From positions 33,999,941-34,037,543 of the forward strand of contig NC_049979.1 in assembly GCF_000003815.2 (NCBI RefSeq): a stretch of DNA of 37,603 nt, in the 5' to 3' direction. Source of the DNA: Branchiostoma floridae. Lineage: Eukaryota; Chordata; Leptocardii; Amphioxiformes; Branchiostomatidae. The translations under genes and the position numbers were made by a program. Below the pieces are notes generated by a model, which was not told the DNA's origin, did no database searches, and worked only from the letters and a program-made list of their open reading frames with translations. Below, one piece after another: positions 10,446-21,600 of this stretch (positions are counted from its first letter, which is position 1; each line of letters begins with the position of its first letter).

Positions 10446-11521
10446 GTTCCCATATCGATCGTTGCACTGGTGTGTGACCCAACCGTCATCTTTGGGATTG
10501 TTTCCTCGTGGTCGTGTGACCCAACCGTCGTCTTTGGGGTTGTTTCCTCATGGTCGACATTTTGGCGTGATCCGGACGACTCTAGATCTGTGTCAGCTAC
10601 AATACTATCGAACGAGCAGTGATTGCATATGAACACACTGTTTACATTTCTGATAAGATCGTGTAGCAGGAATTCGTGAACGCCAGTACACGAATAGTGG
10701 AGCCAGTTTTGACACATGTTACACTGGATAACACCTTCGTCCTCGGGACCAGGGCGCTTACATTTACTGCACACGATATCCTCACATTCCACGTCTGCGA
10801 TCGTACATGTTGATACCACCGACTTTTTCAACTCCTCAAAGGTGTACATTACCCAGAGGTAACATGCTGGTCCTTGTACCAGGATTTTGTAAGTATGGTA
10901 GATGTGTAGAGTTACTGTACCAATGAGTTCGCCTGTGTCTGGGTCCTTGAAAGGTGCTGTGAGCTGGTTATCGTTCACGTTTATATCGTTCTTTCCTTTC
11001 TTTCCTTTCTTCTCAGTTGGCATGTTCAAGAACGTCCTTGGCATGTTATAATGAGTTTCCACAATCTCTATCCACTTTTTGTCCGAACCTGCCGGGATAT
11101 ACACCGTCACACTGTTTTCGTTGTACTGAATGAAGTAACTATCATCTGGTTTGGCATTCTTATCTCGTTGCGCTGGCTCTGCGATCTCGTTTGTTTGGTC
11201 GTAAAGCCGTCGACGCTCGCCGTCTGACAGAACATAGAAGGCCTTGCTTACCTCGAAGAGATTTTGACGGGCTGCGGCAAGGAGACGCTTGTCCTTTGTA
11301 GAGTTGGCGATTTTCTCGTGTTTCTTCACTTCTTCTTTGTAGGCGGAGATGATCTGGTCTTCCTCTGCGTCGTTAGCTACTCCCAGCAAGCTGTATAGTT
11401 TGCCGGGTGGCCGTTTCCTGTGGTCGTCGTTCGCAATTTTGTCGGCTTGGGTCCGGCTTCGGTCCGCTTGGTCTTTGTTCTTGGCTGCGCTGTTGACTTC
11501 CCGACAGAAATCGGCTAACAA
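10409..11521 (-). pseudogene. Retrotransposon ORF1, part 1: J-like domain and PHD finger
   Basis: 370 codons open on the minus strand, starting at a TTG just after a frame with no obvious ATG, so the true N-terminus is uncertain. Residues 41-109 match a DnaJ J domain in pattern: [47 protein letters not shown]; the HPD tripeptide is absent (KKHEKIAN in its place). Residues about 128-235 form an unassigned, probably beta-rich module ([29 protein letters not shown]). Residues 251-302 are a complete C4HC3 PHD finger (C251, C254, C267, C270, H275, C278, C299, C302). A 14-residue direct duplication (HDHEET.PK.TVGS) follows. The frame then ends at a stop, and homology continues in the next frame from about 10445. 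Confidence 0.85.
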
Positions 11522-11689
11522 AGCTCTACAAACTTTGTGCTACACATACAAATGTAACTAGCATGGCTGTATATGGTACCGCCTTTACTTTGACGTTGTT
11601 TGACAGATCCTATTACCGTAAAAGCAGGGAATTCGTTCACTCAAGCGGAGCGGTCTAACGGAGGTGTAAGCCTCGCCGCCATCTTGTTG

Positions 11690-12050
11690 GGTGGGTATAT
11701 AATTTAATACATAGGTTGGTTGAGGTGGCCAGACGGCCAGATTTGATTTTGGGCCTAATTGACTTTGAACCTGGTACAGAATGCTATTTTTTTTTGTGTA
11801 AATTTGTGCGGTCCCTTACATCTGCTAGATTTTGTCAGGTCTGTTTTGGGTTTAGCAGTTGGCTAGATTAGGGTCGATTTATACAAACTGTACAGGTTCC
11901 CCAAATTTTTAGTGGCCTTTGCGTTTCACCAAAGATATGGGGTTCAGTGTTAGATTATAGAAGGGCACTGGTTACTTGTGCATCTGTTATCTTGTATTTG
12001 CACTGGCTTATTCAAGACATTACAATGTATCAGGTTACCTCGCCTCTATA
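11690..12050. other. Gene-free stretch upstream of the LINE 5' side
   Basis: T-rich, low-signal DNA. The exact 5' end of the retrotransposon may lie anywhere around 11.55-11.72 kb. Confidence 0.45.
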
Positions 12051-12057
12051 CATAGCT

Positions 12058-13295
12058 GAGGGTCTGCATGGGGGGCCGGGGGGGGGGGGTCTTGGTAACG
12101 CTTAACCGTTAAATTCAGGAGGCCCGGTAAGGATTAACGGTAAATTCATGGGTAGTTACAAAGCATAACTGTAATGATTGGCGCGCATTCTTATTCGTAC
12201 AATGCTAGATTGGGTTTATAATACATTGTTGTATCTCAATGGGTGAAAATATCTGACTAATGACATTGTGAGAAGGAAAAGGTGCCCAGAACCCAGGTGA
12301 ATGACAGGGATAATGTCCGCTGCGTCAATGACATTTGCTTTCATGGGGCAGAGTTCTCCATACAGAGTCGCGACAGCAAATTTCTTAGGGTGTGTGTGTG
12401 TGTGTGAAGTATTGCTGACAAAATTTTCAGCACATGGAGTACCGAAAGCGATACGCATTCTTGGGGGTCCGGGGGTATGCTCCGCCGGGAAAAATTTTAA
12501 ATCACAACCCTCTGAAATGCTATTTCCTACATTTTCCGGCAAATTTTACCGACAGACTAAGCTAGCCTAATCGCATTTTTCATCAGAATTACAGCTTTGG
12601 CCTCCACCCTCCGACATATTTTTTCACCATTTCGAGGTCGGAAGGCACGAGACGTTGCAAAATATGGACCGGGGAAACTTCAAAATCGGGACCGTCTGAA
12701 GCGTCATTTCCTGCATTTTGAAGGGCAAATTTTGCTAGCAGACGAAGCTAAATTAAATTAAATAAAGTTTTATTAGAGAGAAAAGTTTTGGGGGGGCGAC
12801 GACCCACGCCCCCAACATATTTTCGCCATGTCGTCGTGAGCGCCAAAGGTGCAAGCCGGCGCGTCGCAAGGGAGGTCCAGAGAAAGCTGATTTTCTGCAT
12901 TCGGGGAGTACATTTTGACTGAAACTAAGCTCAATTTGACACTGTATGAGTGAAAAGGTTTTTGAGGTCGACGTTTTTACCATATCCAGTGCCGAAGGCC
13001 GGGAGATCGGGAAATTTCGACATCTGGACCCTCTGAAACGCCATTTCCCTTATTTTCAGGGACTCTATCTGGCATTTGACATCGTGGGTGTTACTTGTTA
13101 CGAATAATTTCTTTGTAACGCTTAACGGTTAATTCGGTATAACAAATGACGATTGACGTTGAATCAAAACGACCAATAACGCCTCACGAATAATATACCG
13201 ATAACGATTAACGTTGAATTTGAGTGGGTTGGTAACGATTAATGGTGAATTAAAATGGCTCGTAACGCTTAACGGAAAAAGGCATGCAGGCCCTC
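12058..13295. mobile_element. 1.24-kb DNA element with 6-bp target duplication
   Basis: Ends GAGGGTCTGCATG (12058) and CATGCAGGCCCTC (to 13295), 12/13 inverted match, flanked by ATAGCT at 12052-12057 and 13296-13301. Subterminal GGTAACGCTTAACSGTTAA motifs occur at both ends. The middle consists of about four degenerate units each with TCTGAA.CG..ATTTCC..CATTTT and ACTAAGCT-like ends. No transposase frame is seen, so it is non-autonomous. Confidence 0.72.
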
Positions 13296-13301
13296 ATAGC
13301 T

Positions 13302-13949
13302 GTATTAATACTATAGTAGGGCATGTCTTATATCAGGTTGTAGTTTTTGTCAGTTGTCTTATTGGTGCTTCTAGAGCAGTGTAGTACTGTGAGTAGGGCT
13401 CAAGAATCAATTGCTGTTCTTTCCTCTGATAATCATGGTTAAACGAAAGCGGAATCAACTATCCAAATAGTAGAATGAATGTAGAGAGCGTGAGTATAAA
13501 GAGTGGCATGTGTCTGATTTTTTGTTATGTTGTTTATGCTGTATGCTATCTCAGCTCACTTTTGTACCTGATGTGATGAAGTAATTTTTAGGCAATGAGA
13601 TTGCTGATCCAAAGTGCCCTGAGAAATGTGCCATTAGTTGTCACGACTGGTACCTGCTTTAATTTTGTGTTGTTATTATGTTATTTTTGGTAAAAAAAAT
13701 CTTAATTCTGTATGGTTGATTGGGCCATGTCATTTAGCAAGAGAGGTGTATCTGTTTGTGTTCTAAATGTTTGTGGTCATTGAAACTTAAGAACCTTTGT
13801 ATTGATTGTAATTATGGAGTGTGTGGATAGTTTTTAGGAAGATGAAGGTCAAAGTCAGTTTTGGCCCGCAGAGACCTTGCTATGAAACATTTTGAATTTC
13901 AATGTTTACCATAATAGGACATTCAATAATGTGTAACACTTGTACGTTA
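13302..13949. other. Gene-free stretch
   Basis: AT-rich, no open frame over 60 codons, no transposon ends seen. Confidence 0.5.
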
Positions 13950-14252
13950 TAGCAGGTGGAACATTTACAGGTGTCAACTGTGCAAATATGTAACATAGTT
14001 AGTTAAAGGTGTGCATGCACATAGATTAAGAAGTAAATGTGATAGTCATTTGTATAATGCATTATGAATTGAACTTCTGCCAAATGGAACAGACTTTGAC
14101 ATGTACAATGTATACTATTTTGGTGGGGAAGACCAACATTTAAATATATTTACGCTTATACAGCCATATTTGCATAATCAATGAGACAAGATAAAACGTA
14201 TAATGTACAAAACTGAATATTTCATGCAGGTTTGAGGTCTACAAACTCTTGT
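13950..14252 (+). repeat. Dispersed repeat C, copy 1
   Basis: TTAGTTAAAGGTGT, TTTGCATAATCA, GAATATTTCATGCAGGTTTG and GAGGTCTACAAACTCTTG. Shares order with the copy in intron 2 of the TSP1 gene at 34920-35082. Confidence 0.5.
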
Positions 14253-14500
14253 TGCTTATTGTCATCGGCGGGGAAAGTCGTCCCTCCCAAAAGTCAAGCT
14301 GAAATCTTTGTTTTTTTCACGAATGAAAATATCATTGAATTCAGCTTACACTGTCAGCAACATTTGCCACTCAAAATGCAGCAAATAGCGTTTCAGAGGG
14401 CCAAGATTTCAACATTTCCCCGGACTTCTGTCTTGACTTCGTCTTCGTCGCTCGACATGGTGAAAATATGTTGTGGGCGTCGCCTTCAAAATTGACAGCT
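14225..14500 (-). repeat. Inverted solitary copy of the 12.4-13.1 kb internal unit
   Basis: On the minus strand this stretch reads GGCCCTCTGAAACGC, GCTGCATTTTGAGTGGC and AGTGTAAGCTGAAT. It resembles the units at 12505-12570, 12690-12760 and 13025-13070, so the unit also exists outside the flanked element. Confidence 0.55.
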
Positions 14501-15600
14501 TAATCCTTGTGTACTTTTCGCTGATAGCATCAATGTCATATTTGTAGACAAAGCTAAAACTCATGAAAACGGGCTCTTTAAAAACTATTGTTCATCTCGT
14601 AAACAAGACTTGAGAGGTGATTTGAAAACTACTTACTAGTAATTCTGCCTCGCAGTTGTCCCGTTGGTAACCAAACCATACATGAAGACAAGAGTTAAAT
14701 CGATTATATGGGCGTGTTCTTCTTCTTCTGATATTGTCCAACTGCCGAGGAATCGGCAATACTTGACATCTGTCGGGGTCAATGGTCTCCTCTGTTTGTT
14801 CAAGTGTTACAAGGGTACCCGTTGACTATTATTGATGATGAAGGCCCAGGCATACCTTTAGTCCTTCCACAAAAGCTCACGAAGCTCATGAAAAAGGTCA
14901 AAGTTGGTTGGGTACCTTCGATGCGTAGTCGACATGTTTTGAATGAAGGGAGGGACTAGGTAATTGACTTTCCAATTCAATACATGGTTGAGCCATACAA
15001 AATAATCACTTGAAAATACATTTAATTACATTTACAAGTGGTTTTGGGTTGCCTTCTTACAGTAGAGTGAGTTTGCGATGGTCGGAGAGTGGCGATAATG
15101 CCTCAATGTGAAAGAAGATTGATTTACGGAGACCTACATTACGAACCTCAATTGTTTACACCCACTGCAAAGTTTGTCAGGTTTATTTCACTTTAAAAAG
15201 TGGAAGGTCAACTCCGGCGTTTCAACGAGTTTCAGTCATCCAGGTATCTACCTTCGAGAGGTCAACTACAGGTCAAAACACGACAAAAGTCAAAGATTTT
15301 GCCAGATTGCAGATGCTTCTAGGCTCCCAAGCAGTAAAATCGACCTTTCTATCAAAATTTGCCCAGGAAAAAAATTATTAAAAACTAGAGTTCCACGAAA
15401 CACATACCTTCGCCAAATAATCAAGGATTATTATGGAGAATGTCCTTATCAAATCAATCGTATTCATGTATAAAGGTACCTACCGTGAATGGGTGTTTTC
15501 CTCCTTATTTTGTTGATCCTTACTTGGCACAGAAAAGTGAAAGCGTGGTGGCTTGGCTTTGTTTATGAATAAGCTTTCCCTTTGACACTGAAGTCAGTTG
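14500..15600. other. Region upstream of the peroxidase promoter
   Basis: No gene recognised. A 99-codon open frame at 15174-15473 has no known motif and no splice context. GACTATTATTGATGATGAAGG at 14823 and nearby words look repeat-derived. Confidence 0.45.
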
Positions 15601-15605
15601 GGATG

Positions 15606-15613
15606 TATAAAAG
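15606..15613 (+). promoter_or_regulatory. TATA box candidate of the peroxidase gene
   Basis: TATAAAAG 29 bp upstream of the first candidate ATG and 41 bp upstream of the second. It is a canonical RNA polymerase II core element at the right distance from a start exon whose phase fits the rest of the gene. It implies a very short 5' UTR. AT-rich chance matches are common in this region, so the support is positional only. Confidence 0.45.
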
Positions 15614-15634
15614 GGAATTTTCAACGGTCGCTAT

Positions 15635-15666
15635 ATGCGCAGTTTCATGCAGCCCTTTAATTCTAG
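15635..15666 (+). CDS. Peroxidase exon 1 (inferred start exon)
   Basis: Two in-frame ATGs (15635 and 15647) lead to a donor AG|gtactt at 15666/15667. The exon ends two bases into a codon, exactly the phase that exon 2 (starting T|TTG at 17427) needs, and the join gives [15 protein letters not shown], continuing into the hydrophobic core of the signal peptide. A TATAAAAG box lies at 15606. With a TATA-to-start spacing near 30 bp the transcript would begin around 15634-15640, so the second ATG may be the one used. The donor is weak after position +4. No transcript evidence; an alternative is initiation at ATG 17449 in exon 2. Confidence 0.55.
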
Positions 15667-18600
15667 GTACTTAATACATGACTAAGACCTCAAACAGGAA
15701 CAACTTTGCACAACTCTAATGAGACTGGGAGAAATATTAGTGGCCCTTCTCATCCCCAAACAAATAAACATCGTGGCAGGCAAAATAACAAACCTGGGGC
15801 AAACCTGTCACCAAATGCACACATGTGGCATACAGCTGCTAACCAGGTAGTGTAGAATGTCCCAGAAAATAGGTCAACATCCGAGGTTCAATTGAAATAT
15901 TCCTTTTCTTCATTAATAGTTTAAATGAAGCCCAGATTTTCATACAATACATTTCAGGATTTTAATCATCACCTAAGGTATGTACATACCAAAAATAATG
16001 CAAATCCACCAACCCCTCCTTGACTTATTCTCTTCCAAAGATAACAACAAAATCACCCACTGCAGTTCAAAACAAGCCGCCAGGGGGCCCAAACTTACAC
16101 TACTTACTCCCTGCCTAAAGACGTATCCACTAGCCAAAAATCCTGAACCTGCCACCTGAGGAAAACTTAAACGCCAACTTCGACGCTCCGCTGCAGTACC
16201 GCAACTTGTCGCCAGGACGCCCATTATCGAACTTAACCCTCGTCTTCCAAACCCAAATAACTACCAAATATAATGCAAAACGATCCACAGTGTCAAAGGT
16301 TATCTTCTCCGCAAATACACACACGCACACACTCACCCCGCTGCACTCACGACAGAAAGTGCCAGGAGTGCCATTTTCGTACAAAACCATCGTGACATTC
16401 CATCCACAGCTGCCCAAGTTATACGAGATTGACCTACATACTGGGACACACAACACTTTTCTAACCAAAAGATAACCTTCTTGGCGAAGGTAAAAATAAA
16501 TCAATTTTCAGACTGTGCAACTCCAATTCTGGTACCTACCATTGAGCTTGCAATGTGCAATACTTTTCAAGCAGATGCTGGATCACGGTGTGAACTGCCC
16601 ATGCACTAGGTCAATTGTAAAGGATCATAATTGGAAACAGTTCTTGTCTAGATCATGCTTAGTACATTGTCCAGACGTGTCTTGCTTCTCTCATGGACCG
16701 CCAACAGTCAAACCTGCCCAAGACGACCACCCGGGTGACCGGGCAAAAGCGGTCGATTTGATCAGGTACCGGTGGTCGGTTAGAAGAGTATCGACTCACA
16801 ACATGTCCTATGCATAGTTTAAATGGTTTCCGTTGTGTTTAATAGCAAATAGCAAGCACACGCACGTGCATCCGCCGCCATCTTTATTTTGAACATAACA
16901 TCGTAACGGTAGTCAAAATCCGACGCAAACTGGCCGAATTCGGCACAAAATTGTGCTAGTTATCATTGAAAATTGATGACAACTCAAGATTTGGAAATGA
17001 CGCGGTCATTATGGGCAGGGATTCGGTCCCAATTTTTGGCGGTTTCGGTCGCATTGGCCATATGGTCGTTTTGAAGAGGTCGCTTAATGCTTACGTCAAT
17101 AGGGAAATTTTCGAACCCGAGAAAAAGCGGTCGTAATGGCAGATTTTCGTCATGTGTGTTTACTATGCATTAGCATTGGTCGCTAAGAAGAGGTGGTCAC
17201 TTGGGCAGGTTTGACTGTATTACGCACAATGCAGACACTTTGCATGCTCGGTGGGAAGTGTAATATGTGTTCAACAAATTCAGTGAACATTAATGAAAAA
17301 ATGGCATCTTTTAGATGAATTTGTGACTATACAGCTTAGTAGGATGGAAAAATAAGACGAAAAGAAATGAAAAAAAAACATGGTTTAAGGGGCTTAAGCC
17401 TTAAAAACACGTTCATTTTCTTTCAGTTTGTTGGCAGTCCTACTGGCCATGGTCGCCATGGTTACTGGGCTTGGCCCAACTGAAGATCAGCTCCGGGAAG
17501 CCGTTACCATGGCAACAAAGGAATTGGGGAACGGCCACTGTGTCCGCAAGGATAACAACGTCGTCTGTGAGGAAGGTGAGTTTGCGTCATGTGTGTAGTA
17601 TTAACTACTATTTACTATGCATTAGCATTGGTCGGACGAACATGAGTCACGTGACCTAACCTTATAAGTACAGCGCATGTATCTCATACGGGACAGTGCG
17701 TCGTAGGTTCTCCGTGCGTCTCTGGAGCCTAAGCGAACCCACCCGCCCACCCCAGGACATTTCTTTTGGTGGGGTGCATGCGACCGTTCAGGGCGAGCGC
17801 CATAGCCGCCTAACATTTTAGGCTTCAGACGGCGATTTCCGCATCACTCATATCGGAAGACCCATGCTTATGCATGATAAATAGGAAACTAGCTCTGAAC
17901 CAACCGTTAATCCTCTTACGCCACTACTTTTTGGAAAAGAACTTCGTAGAGGTCAACCCAAAACTTCTGATTTCTTTGAAATTTAAGTTTCTTTAACTCT
18001 ATTGCACATAACGCTCTTATGCGATTTTAATCTATCTTATTCATTGCCTTATCCATTGTGGTCTTTCTTGGTTCTGCAGTAGGACTTCAGGTCTGGATAT
18101 CTTATATCTAAGACAAACTATGTGGCCATGATTTTCCGGTGGCAAACAGTTCCTTGGCTCGTTGACATTTATCATGAGGTATCTATAATGCCAGTGGACG
18201 TAACTGTCCTCTGTGATTTTCATCTGTAGAGCCCAAACACACTCCCAGCAAAAGTCAACGTCACTTCGTAACCACTCACCATCCCACGCCCGGGACAATC
18301 AAGCTCAGCCAATCAGCTGCCATCTTGGAGAAGGTGGCCAAGAACCTCATGAACAGGTGACGTACTTAACAACCACATACTAAGGCATTGCATCTGTCTG
18401 AAACAAGAGTTCGGAGACCTCATATCGTAATGAAATATGAATATCCAAATGACTTCTGCATCTACATAATCTATGTCTGATTATGTACGCCTTTAACTCA
18501 TTTACACATGAGAGGAAGAAGAAACACGACACAAGACAATACATTGCAATCCATGCTATGTATGGATTACTTACTTTACTACTTGTATGGATTAATTATA

Positions 18601-21600
18601 ATTTGAATCCTCTGACGACCATGTTGGCGGGTAATTGACTTAAGCAGTAGCATCTTCGTGTGGTTTACAGACGTACGCTGTAATCCAACATGGCGCAGGT
18701 GACGTCAAATGAAAAGCCTGTATACTAGTGGCTACGCAACACATCATAACGCGAGGGCAAGTTAACCGATGGCTCAGATCTCAGATGTGACATTGGAGCC
18801 CTCGGATGCATCATACTCAGCAGCCGCCTGGCGGTTTGCCTATGAAACTGCTGGGTGACAACGCATGTATCATCTGTTAACTGATTTGAATAAAACTGTT
18901 CCCATACAGCCCTGACCACTTCACTCTGGAGCAGCTGGGCCAAGTTGGGTCCAGTACCGTAACAGGGCTGTGTACACGTGACGAGACATGCCAGCGAAAT
19001 AAGCTTGCAAATGGCATTGAGTTTCGGACGGCAAACGGCTGTGGTAACAACCTGGACAACCCCCTGTGGGGAAGCCCTGGGCAATGCATGAAAAGACTGC
19101 TCCCGCCGCAATACGGAGACGGTATGTGACTGAAACCTGTAACTGCGCTGACTTCAATTTTTTGGCGACGCCTTAAGGGTTGAGGCATTTTTTTCTTCCA
19201 GCCATCGTCGCCATGCTACTGTGTGTTTCGTTCATGCTCCCGTGTCTGAAGAAATGCGTGTGCTGTTGCTATTCTTTTTTGTCGAGTTAGGGTTAGTTCC
19301 CATATTGCTTGCTGAAAGGAGACGGGTAGTTGACGTAGGTGATGTCTAGCCTCCTTCGCGGCCTCCCACGAGCGCTGCTGACTATTGTTGGGGGGAAAGG
19401 GGGGGGAGGGTCAGATACGACCTTCGCGGCCGGCAAAAGGTCTCAGAATACAGTTTTTGCCTCTAGGGATTAACATGGTTAAGAACCCCAAAGTGAGGAG
19501 ATTCGAAGCCTATTCGAAATGTATAGCAGGGTGCAGAAACAATTTACAAGAATTTAGAATGTTGACGTTCAGGGTATAACCTATAAAATATCTGAAAATG
19601 AGCATAGCTCAGCCGGCTCGTTCTTTTATAAAAGCGACATTTATTTGACCCCAGCGGAGTTCATGGAACTGCAGCCGACGCACGGGCAGTACGTACCCGG
19701 CAACCGTATCAAGGCGTAAATTCACGCCGACCGAAGAAACATCGCAATCCAACTTATACAGTCTCAAAACTGGTGATGAAATAGCTTGATAACTTGGTGT
19801 AGTGTCCTGCCCTAGACTTTGAAGTTTAAATGTGACAGAGTTTGGTAAAAAGGGCCTTCTTGTCTCTTGTCTCTTTGTAGATAATGCGCCACGCACTATC
19901 GGCTGGCACGGCATCCCACTTCCTAACGCTCGTCATGTCAGCCTTTTTCTGCTTGAAGATCTGCGGAAATCGAACCATGAAACCAGCCACATGTTGATGC
20001 AGTTTGGACAGTTTTTAGCTCACGAAGTCACAGTAGCGCCCCACCTAGGTCACCCAGGTCAGTTACTTTTTTTACTACGATTATTGCCTTTTTGTGCTTT
20101 GAACTTCGCTCTTCTCCACAGTTGATCAATCGTGATTCTCAACAATTTTACTTTGGGCAATTTTACTTGGCACTGATGATTGATCATTTTTCTTTTTCTA
20201 CACTTGAATTCCACAGAAGAAAAATGTCCTTGTGAATCTGATGCTAAGGATTCAGAATGTTTCAACGTTCCCGTTCACTTGAATGACCCCGATTTCCGTG
20301 GAAGGTCCTGTCTAGAATTCACCCGTTCTAGCGCCTGTCCCAACGAAGGGTGCCGCATGGGTCCACGCCAGCAGTTCTACGATGTCACCGCCTTCGTGGA
20401 TGCCTCCAATGTCTACGGCCAAAATGAGGAAGACATGGCTGCCCTCAGAGACGGTAGGTGGCATCCTCTCATGTCAGGCCCACCGCATTTATATGTCAAG
20501 CCACGATCTTGGCGTATCGGCCCACGATCTGTCCTTCCCGCTCCGTTCAGCGCTGGCCAGCCGTCAGTCAGTCAGATACTCCGCTTCCTGTTGTCGGAGG
20601 GGGATTTACTAGCCAGTCTCAACATGTTGCCCCTAGTCTTGACCGTAGGTGGCGTGATTGGCTAGCCAGCGATAATGCAGCGATCGTGCGAATGACAGAT
20701 TGGGACTGGGAGGCCGGTTCGCCACGGTCGTTGCTTGTACAATGGATGAGAGGCGTCGTACTTATTAATTTACTAGCGGAACATGTGAACTAATACCGAG
20801 GACAATATTTGTTTACCTTCTGTCTTTAGGCTCCCCTCCAATCCTAGCAGCTAGAGAATACGCAATGTGCTGATGGAAAAATCCAATTTGGAACACAACT
20901 GTAGAATTTTGATCTTGTTAACATCTCTCTAGGCCAGGCCCGACAACGAAGCTATATGTGTCTATCTGAGGTCAAAGCATATCGCTGCCTAGGACATTTA
21001 TTGTTTACACTTTTTTTAAGTATGGAGTTTTAAAAATCTATAGACATAGTAATCTAGAAATTTTCATATACATGAATACTGTATAAGGTTATGACTACAC
21101 CATTAGTCGTGTATGAACTTCTAGATCATTCCTGTTGATTGATTCACCGTTACACCATCCTATCATGTCAGGCCCACTGCTTAATTCAAGCCCTGGTGAA
21201 CCTGTCGGCCTGCGATCCGCTCTTCTCGCTGCGTTTAACCCTGGCCAGTGACCAGCCAATCAGATAATCTCCCACCTGTTGTCGTAATACCCGCCTCACA
21301 TTAGGCGCGATTCGATCGGAAGACTAGTTTACGAGCTCTAAATGAAATTTTCGTGAGTAAGACGTCCGGTGTTCTCACGATCATCTTGCGATTTTTAGGG
21401 ATCGCCGGCAATTTTCAGGAGTCTTACGACGGTCACGGTGCAGCGAAACATGTTCTTAACATAAGCGACAAGTCGCAGGAGATCTCCGAGATCGCAGAGC
21501 TCGTTACCGAGTCGCAGATCGTGCGTGCAAATCGTGCGTACCTCGCAAGGGTATCGGTCAATAGTCTTGCGTCAATCCAACGATTGAAGACCGATAGGCA

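Larger units (their letters stand above)
4380..11690 (-). mobile_element. CR1/L2-like non-LTR retrotransposon, near full length, inactivated
   Basis: A single element on the minus strand. 3' end: short 3' UTR with a GCCCCATTGGGGC hairpin (4420-4432), AATAAA (4404-4409 reversed) and a terminal (CATTGT)n tail at 4380-4402. ORF2 (4533-8398) and ORF1 (8761-11521) are separated by about 360 bp of AT-rich DNA. ORF1 with PHD and esterase modules plus an APE-endonuclease/RT ORF2 is the known architecture of CR1/L2-group elements. Multiple frameshifts, one in-frame stop and a nested DNA transposon show this copy is dead. The 5' boundary is uncertain; an AAGATGGCGGC motif near 11676-11686 may mark the original 5' end. 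Confidence 0.9.

Noticed and set aside
11695-11715. ATAATTTAAT resembling the ATATTTAA next to the LINE 3' tail, as a target duplication
   Set aside because: AT-rich and imperfect; CR1/L2 elements often lack clear duplications, so it is not usable as a boundary.
15174-15473. 99-codon open frame upstream of the peroxidase
   Set aside because: No recognisable domain, no splice phase link to exon 2 and no second line of evidence.
16130-16504. 124-codon open frame on the minus strand with repeated NG.PG...CSG motifs
   Set aside because: The pattern is produced by tandem units of dispersed repeat B, which also occurs at 1380-1620 and 28385-28490; no start or splice context.
18725-19188. Minus-strand open frames of 78-128 codons
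   Set aside because: Antisense of peroxidase exon 4; no own motif.
20458-20793. Plus-strand open frames running out of exon 6
   Set aside because: Read-through into an intronic repeat; the GT donor at 20454 and phase agreement with exon 7 explain the true boundary.
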